25,543 bases of DNA. Origin: Cyanobacteria bacterium UBA11372 (GTDB lineage Bacteria > Cyanobacteriota > Cyanobacteriia > Cyanobacteriales > Aerosakkonemataceae). The stretch's first letter is position 1. Each line of letters opens with the position of its first letter. The notes beneath the pieces were generated by a model. That model was not told the DNA's origin. It did no database searches and saw only the letters and a program-made list of their open reading frames with translations. The stretch spans positions 1-25,543 of the forward strand of contig DNGG01000290.1 in assembly GCA_003486675.1 (NCBI GenBank), in the 5' to 3' direction. Below are positions 23,201-25,543 of the stretch, in pieces. A program made the translations under genes and the position numbers.

Positions 23201-24520
23201 TTTAATTTTACCAAATGGCAGCAAGTGTCTTTTGAGCAATACCAACAGCGATCGCAGGGCGAACCTTTGTATCCGCAAGTAAATCCGCGCCCGATTGTTA
23301 ACCGTCCTTACCCGATCGAAGCTCTGGCAAAACTAGAAGACAGCGGTGTCACAGCCACAACCCTCCTACCACCCCTGATCGATGTGGTAGCTTGGTCTTC
23401 TCGACCAGGGGAAATGATGCGATCGCTTTGGTATTTTAACAGTCTCAGTTCCCCATCTGGGGCAAATAACCAACAACTCTATCAATTAGCTGGTTCTGCT
23501 GGAGTTTCTGTTAGTTTGCGCCAACCTCGTGCCGTTGCAGGACGTGACGAATCGGTCAGCGTAAGTGTAGAAACTTCTTACCCGCTGTTCAATTATCAAT
23601 TTTACTACGCTCGCTTGTTGTTAACCCAAATTTTGGGCAATACACCTGCTCTCCAATCAGGCGAAATCTACCCAGTTTTAGCGACTAAAAACGACTTTTA
23701 CCTATTTAATACTGGCAATTTTTCCCAAGCAGCTAGTTCTCCGGCATTAGTTTATTACAAGGAAAATCAGCAGAAAGAACCAGAACCAATGGAACTGTAC
23801 TTGCTAGCTGATGCAGCCTTTAAACCAAAGGATTTTGACCCGGACGACCCGCAAAAAATTACGGCAAAAACCGTACTTTTAGCAGTCAAATCAGGCGCGA
23901 CAATTCCCGATTTGCCAGATGCTCAAAATTCCGATGTAAAGCTTTTAATTGACGATTTAACGGCTCCCTCACAAACAAGTAAAAGTTGGAATCAGCTTTC
24001 TGACAAAATATACCACATGCAAGTTCCGGGACTAAGTGAATGGGCCACCCGTTATATCAACGCCCCAAATGCTCTTAGCACCGCCAATATCGTCTTGGTG
24101 AAGTATGAATTCAAGCAAGAGGAAAACATTTGGAAACCCCAGTCACCCAAAGTTGTTGGCTGCATTGCTTTCTTAGATCGAGGCAATGCGATCGTTGCTC
24201 CCAAGTTAGGTTTGGCCTTACTTGCACTACCAAAAAATAAACTAAAAGAGCAAGTGGTGCTATCTGGATATGGTCGGCTCAATGATGACAATTTTTCACC
24301 GATAAAACCTTTGTCTGCTACAGATAACGGTATAGACTGGGCGCGTACCGCCTGGTTGCACGCCCTCGAGCGCATGGATTTAGAAATCGCTTCTACAGCC
24401 GTTGAACAACAACCGCCATACTTGTATGACTATGACCCTGCGATCTACGGATCTGGAGGAGAGTTAATTCCAAAGTCCTTGTATAGCAAGGACTTCGTTA
24501 ACGAGCACGGAGGGATTTGA
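17276..24520 (+). CDS. Giant (2414 aa) protein with DUF4114-like and OmpA-C-like domains
   Basis: Function unknown; predicted mass about 270 kDa. It starts 23 nt after the first giant gene, so the two are probably co-transcribed; the ribosome binding site is weak. The N-terminal ~1100 residues are beta-rich and unrecognised. Residues about 1120-1258 match DUF4114: LNEFGLFKVDDPQGRIG, a block with FFSF, and WEDREGAGDRDFNDLVV with its acidic, probably Ca-binding, cluster. Residues about 1482-1587 form an OmpA C-terminal-like peptidoglycan-binding domain: FDSDRSEI, IEGHSDNRGN, LTTKGWSDSRP and GRAQNRRVEI, keeping the Asp and Arg positions used for diaminopimelate contact. About 830 further residues follow without recognised domains. 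There is no signal peptide, transmembrane segment or RTX tail. OmpA-C domains usually sit at the C-terminus of exported proteins, so an internal one in a leaderless protein is odd. The last six codons run into a tRNA gene on the other strand. Confidence 0.9.
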   Translation: MSQPLAIMTNNPRLPQQIKIRVRLPLYGTAFGRADITIERLDGKTFELQPLRYRPKDGNNKSAVEWYLRCSAPVKARVEIQLVGDRIWQQNNLKVNYSEQLPLELGLGFASDDLYFLIQGYIAVPLTFYNDINKDQPLRELWITNDIQGISSLLVQPSGLYLQGILPDAFYLGEQRLPVTLRVPQTEEDRIQKDNAIANSFPGLNLLGKRFWTLAAQKFSGNLDAGTYVKNCADRVENFRLPAADRRLDTFLDNVESQPGTNCIVQFFREAQKIDWIAQSLNTRMTIGGGTTAEASFQPQCLTGQLQRLSGRNAPWTLTSIQFESAGTIANPPHPEPDIALILKKTDSVLGDEVKFSFRETLVQAISIPAVVLSDSKYRSWLCLAEGWLAIDSSDMRAEIELEIDTQGAVFGIVEIDKLLRGLQENSARNTADITATAVQVATLQKSRVAVKLSNEGGIEQLSLEFYNPMTTAIAPNVWFQAQPTDPAKKIESHPRFIPSLTAGTATTEINPESILKQRLVSAVFVSSNVVKPSPQGMPVVARISWKKPAFQFQFRHGTVPDNPDATKLQQLLLWNRPVGYPIVQSFPLSPVKDESAFLDTSRGLIPYQPQTETWIEIQFPERGLPRCLPKSPDLIDAAPWQIVTQLLTSRYFLPTLPGVELNLNRQPMEWIYRHSVPVLDEAYAEVNESKSEVLTNAGNVEGRDFTRVVGTEAFTLVPAEKSRKAWGWLHKTTTNKEGAIEISIIGDDATRLAQLKGPDPHFEFTLKNQPNPITFSRNIETSGGLTIPLQTNISTSSTTSLPEFKVDVASNTNETDRYRIFHNGQPLIAEFLNPQNQRVVTLDGEGLVQAETMGDYSTYRGLDFAENRRLTKSFALLPALHLEVIGVPLGEFSRTEDLYQQSWMLHDGNGSWAKLAGFPLYPLCLRKIADNEGKFNIIIEAVWLKATPLQDRPISGIGVVTLNFTGSESNWKLQVTGDIDWQFTAPEEASDSPRLARLQAELKPNQIGTSEAFELENLQLAIAHPVGLISLTSLSNASCAIAEGILRFEVPQTTQESFQFQIAPTEINVDQLLQPLDNYSFRWQDPTSDSDRILLQEALRLPGVAGQTIETIISLVKREADYLNEFGLFKVDDPQGRIGTLTPDNPKYAAAALSERQLAVFPANTQQLKVELPAAQWMGMYLIQNSTTSNFLRRNPQNKLGKEPLAFFSFVAANPDKLSHLKTELTEQVARLSWEDREGAGDRDFNDLVVEIKFKLTNLVWDLELESRAKEPCWSLDIRRGQDLLVSLLLKQHRIGASKFIFATDANQNILPLGENSWFERLEADSGLLGIEFHISQQGLPTLKTMMADLQLRLTDKSDRATRLVLRLKLNLSHPRPAKQYEIEAAGQITLINAIRFQGCQHVARFYFDQADISESAAFKILSGEGATETVLIGGIAHHQLKFNDGKTFDWQSPQIARFTTLEQFAKTFLGKTIVRPPEIVGFDSDRSEIETEKQIQLLNRVWQMLEQNPEDTADIEGHSDNRGNPQIKQKISEQRAASVRDWLIRNNIDASRLTTKGWSDSRPRGDNSTPSGRAQNRRVEIIIYTTTLPDIPSDRKSNLLIESGAVFEIREETSPTPKIVPPTADIENKFIRLFLRSRELQQLEAQPAHIVRLPLAACSQSDRDLTLWPQIQLQPTPPDLIYRTFGIQKQIKPPISSFNLQTKAFEIFYRTTQAQWLASAYLREAISDRETVELKPAFLEADRITLRLPKQLGDLEWLRNRNSSQLTAATLVTPYNLERDEVPVFDEPTLFEYPLTIQEVTKTEIAATVDVQLIVFSHNRLQRIARDRLKTDEDILQWANNILRGKRRNDGAVVLQNFEEIILIPRALEAWREELNNIPTWELDRPSDRASAYGEEIDPRCRLPQIKPQPFAIKANPNLGLLLFDATPAHPENPQLKSVAATRFRLAPTGDFSTEFAGKLRPARITKIESKELFNFTKWQQVSFEQYQQRSQGEPLYPQVNPRPIVNRPYPIEALAKLEDSGVTATTLLPPLIDVVAWSSRPGEMMRSLWYFNSLSSPSGANNQQLYQLAGSAGVSVSLRQPRAVAGRDESVSVSVETSYPLFNYQFYYARLLLTQILGNTPALQSGEIYPVLATKNDFYLFNTGNFSQAASSPALVYYKENQQKEPEPMELYLLADAAFKPKDFDPDDPQKITAKTVLLAVKSGATIPDLPDAQNSDVKLLIDDLTAPSQTSKSWNQLSDKIYHMQVPGLSEWATRYINAPNALSTANIVLVKYEFKQEENIWKPQSPKVVGCIAFLDRGNAIVAPKLGLALLALPKNKLKEQVVLSGYGRLNDDNFSPIKPLSATDNGIDWARTAWLHALERMDLEIASTAVEQQPPYLYDYDPAIYGSGGELIPKSLYSKDFVNEHGGI
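24473..24495. terminator. 9-bp perfect hairpin inside the end of the giant gene, adjacent to tRNA-Arg
   Basis: AAGTCCTTG (24473-24481), loop TATAG, CAAGGACTT (24487-24495). It lies within the last 16 codons of the 2414-aa gene and 7 nt beyond the 3' end of the minus-strand tRNA, where it could terminate or process the tRNA transcript. No strong T-run follows on either strand. Confidence 0.4.
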
Positions 24521-24574
24521 ACCCCCGACACCCAGAACCGGAATCTGGTGCTCTATCCACTGAGCTACGTGCCC
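24502..24574 (-). tRNA. tRNA-Arg (anticodon CCG)
   Basis: The minus strand folds as a complete cloverleaf. The acceptor GGGCACG pairs with CGTGCTC (one G-U), with discriminator G. The D arm is GCTC-AGTGGATA-GAGC. The anticodon arm is CCAGA-TTCCGGT-TCTGG, giving anticodon CCG (reads CGG, arginine). The variable loop is 5 nt and the T arm GGGGG-TTCAAAT-CCCTC. The 3' CCA is not encoded. Its 3' 19 bases overlap the end of the giant gene on the opposite strand. Confidence 0.96.
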
Positions 24575-24586
24575 TTACTTCTGGAA

Positions 24587-24592
24587 ATTATA
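24587..24592 (-). promoter_or_regulatory. -10 box of tRNA-Arg promoter
   Basis: Perfect TATAAT on the minus strand, with its last base 13 nt before the first base of the tRNA, inside the 51-nt gap after the protease gene. The -35 region is poor (GCTTGG at 17-nt spacing, overlapping a HIP1 area), so the tRNA may also be read from upstream. Confidence 0.55.
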
Positions 24593-24625
24593 GCATTGGC
24601 GATCGCACCCAAGCCCACAAACATC

Positions 24626-25543
24626 TCAGATCCCCAACATTCGTCTCAGCATCGCAGGCATGGGCAAGACGATTGCAATCAACAAAGCAATTGCCAACAG
24701 TCCCCAGAAGTCGCGCCCATTGTCGAGTGCGGAGACATCGTTGAGTGCCGGTTCATCAGTTACGGGCATCAAGAATAATAGAATTGCCCAAAGTAAAAAC
24801 CCCGGCTGCACCAGGGACCATCCCAGTAGCAAGAACCGCGCCACTTGACCAATTGCTATGGCGGCTTGTTGTCCTAACATGGCGTGGATGATGTGACCCC
24901 CGTCGAGTTGTCCCACGGGCATCAAGTTCAATGCCGTGACGATGACGCCCAGGTAGCCAGCTACCGCCACGGGATGAAGGTCTATTGCCACGTTGGAAGT
25001 CAAAGCACTGCCCAAGGTTAGCTTACTCAAAAGGGTCATCAATAGGGAAAACCTGGGGTTAAACGAATCGAAGTATAACATGCCTGACTTATCAGACAGG
25101 GGAACGACGCTGGAATTGGCTAAGCCCCAAATCAAGAAAGGTAAGGTGACAATAAAGCCTGCAAAAGGTCCTGCGATCGCTACATCAAACAAAGCTTTAC
25201 GATTGGGGACGGGACTCCGCATCTGAATAAACGCCCCAAAAGTCCCCAAGAAAAAAGGCACGGGGATAAAATAAGGCAGCGTCGTGCGAATTTTATAGCG
25301 TCGGGCCGCCAGATAATGACCTAATTCGTGGATGCCCAGAATCGTCATTAAAGATAAAGCATAGGGCAGTCCTTGCAGCAAGACACCTGGGTTAGATTTC
25401 ACCGCTGCTTCGGTGACATTGGCGATCTCGGCACCAATTAAGGTTGTGGTAAATAAAGTCAGCAGCAGCAGTGCCAAAGCCAAACCCGGTCGCGTCAGGG
25501 GTTCGCTATTGCGCTTCGCCTCGCGATGTGCTTGGGGATTGGG
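24626..25543 (-). CDS. Site-2 protease family (M50) intramembrane metalloprotease, 5'-truncated by window
   Basis: A polytopic membrane zinc protease of the S2P class, related to the cyanobacterial/plastid EGY-type group; such enzymes cleave membrane-anchored regulators or act in thylakoid proteostasis. The frame is open to the window edge: codons before the in-frame TTG at 25483 read PNPQAHREAKRNSEPLTRPG, so that TTG is not the start and the N-terminal part lies beyond 25543. Counting from 25483, the zinc motif HELGH is at residues 52-56 in a transmembrane helix, and the second motif NLMPVGQLDGG supplies the third ligand (Asp). At least four or five further hydrophobic helices are visible. 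The stop TGA is at 24628-24626. The gene is followed on the same strand by tRNA-Arg after 51 nt. Substrate unknown. Confidence 0.93.
   Translation of the reverse strand, partial: PNPQAHREAKRNSEPLTRPGLALALLLLTLFTTTLIGAEIANVTEAAVKSNPGVLLQGLPYALSLMTILGIHELGHYLAARRYKIRTTLPYFIPVPFFLGTFGAFIQMRSPVPNRKALFDVAIAGPFAGFIVTLPFLIWGLANSSVVPLSDKSGMLYFDSFNPRFSLLMTLLSKLTLGSALTSNVAIDLHPVAVAGYLGVIVTALNLMPVGQLDGGHIIHAMLGQQAAIAIGQVARFLLLGWSLVQPGFLLWAILLFLMPVTDEPALNDVSALDNGRDFWGLLAIALLIAIVLPMPAMLRRMLGI

Noticed and set aside
24517..24848. Plus-strand ORFs over the tRNA and the protease gene
   Set aside because: Antisense to tRNA-Arg and to the clear site-2 protease frame; no independent support.
1..25543. CRISPR array or second copy of the tRNA-Arg 3' end (att site)
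   Set aside because: No regularly spaced direct repeats seen; no duplicate of the tRNA T-arm/acceptor sequence noticed elsewhere in the window, and no integrase gene is present.

Overview
This window is a chromosomal segment of a cyanobacterium. The evidence is the photosystem I gene psaC at the left edge, many copies of the cyanobacterial HIP1 octamer GCGATCGC in genes and spacers, a plant/cyanobacterial-type intramembrane protease at the right edge, and cyanobacterial-type interspersed palindromes. The repeats and a decayed IS200/IS605-type element suggest a large-genome, probably filamentous lineage, but the species cannot be named from sequence alone.

Left part (1-4.8 kb), core and small accessory genes: the 3' end of psaC with a long inverted repeat; a ~0.4 kb remnant of a tnpB-carrying IS200/IS605-type element that keeps both end hairpins and the 3' omegaRNA-like region; glmS (amino-sugar and peptidoglycan precursor synthesis); a 124-bp multi-hairpin interspersed repeat; a DUF7662-like plus XRE DNA-binding protein; a short HTH-like ORF that may be a remnant; and a queD-type 6-carboxytetrahydropterin synthase.

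Central part (5.33-24.52 kb, about three quarters of the window): two giant co-directional genes 23 nt apart, encoding about 3973 and 2414 residues. The first begins with a duplicated ~550-600-residue module (PG_binding_1-like repeat, lysozyme-like segment, conserved WHWFYRF block). A very long beta-rich region, partly resembling DUF6603 proteins, and Fn3-like segments follow. The second carries a DUF4114-type segment and an OmpA-C-like peptidoglycan-binding domain in mid-protein. Neither has a visible signal peptide, membrane anchor or RTX tail. Both appear able to bind peptidoglycan, so the likely reading is a two-protein envelope-associated or injected machine whose function I cannot assign. 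This is the most novel content of the window.

Right part (24.5-25.5 kb): the second giant gene ends inside a tRNA-Arg(CCG) gene on the opposite strand, just after a 9-bp hairpin. Upstream of the tRNA on the minus strand lies a site-2 protease (M50) gene whose 5' end is beyond the window.
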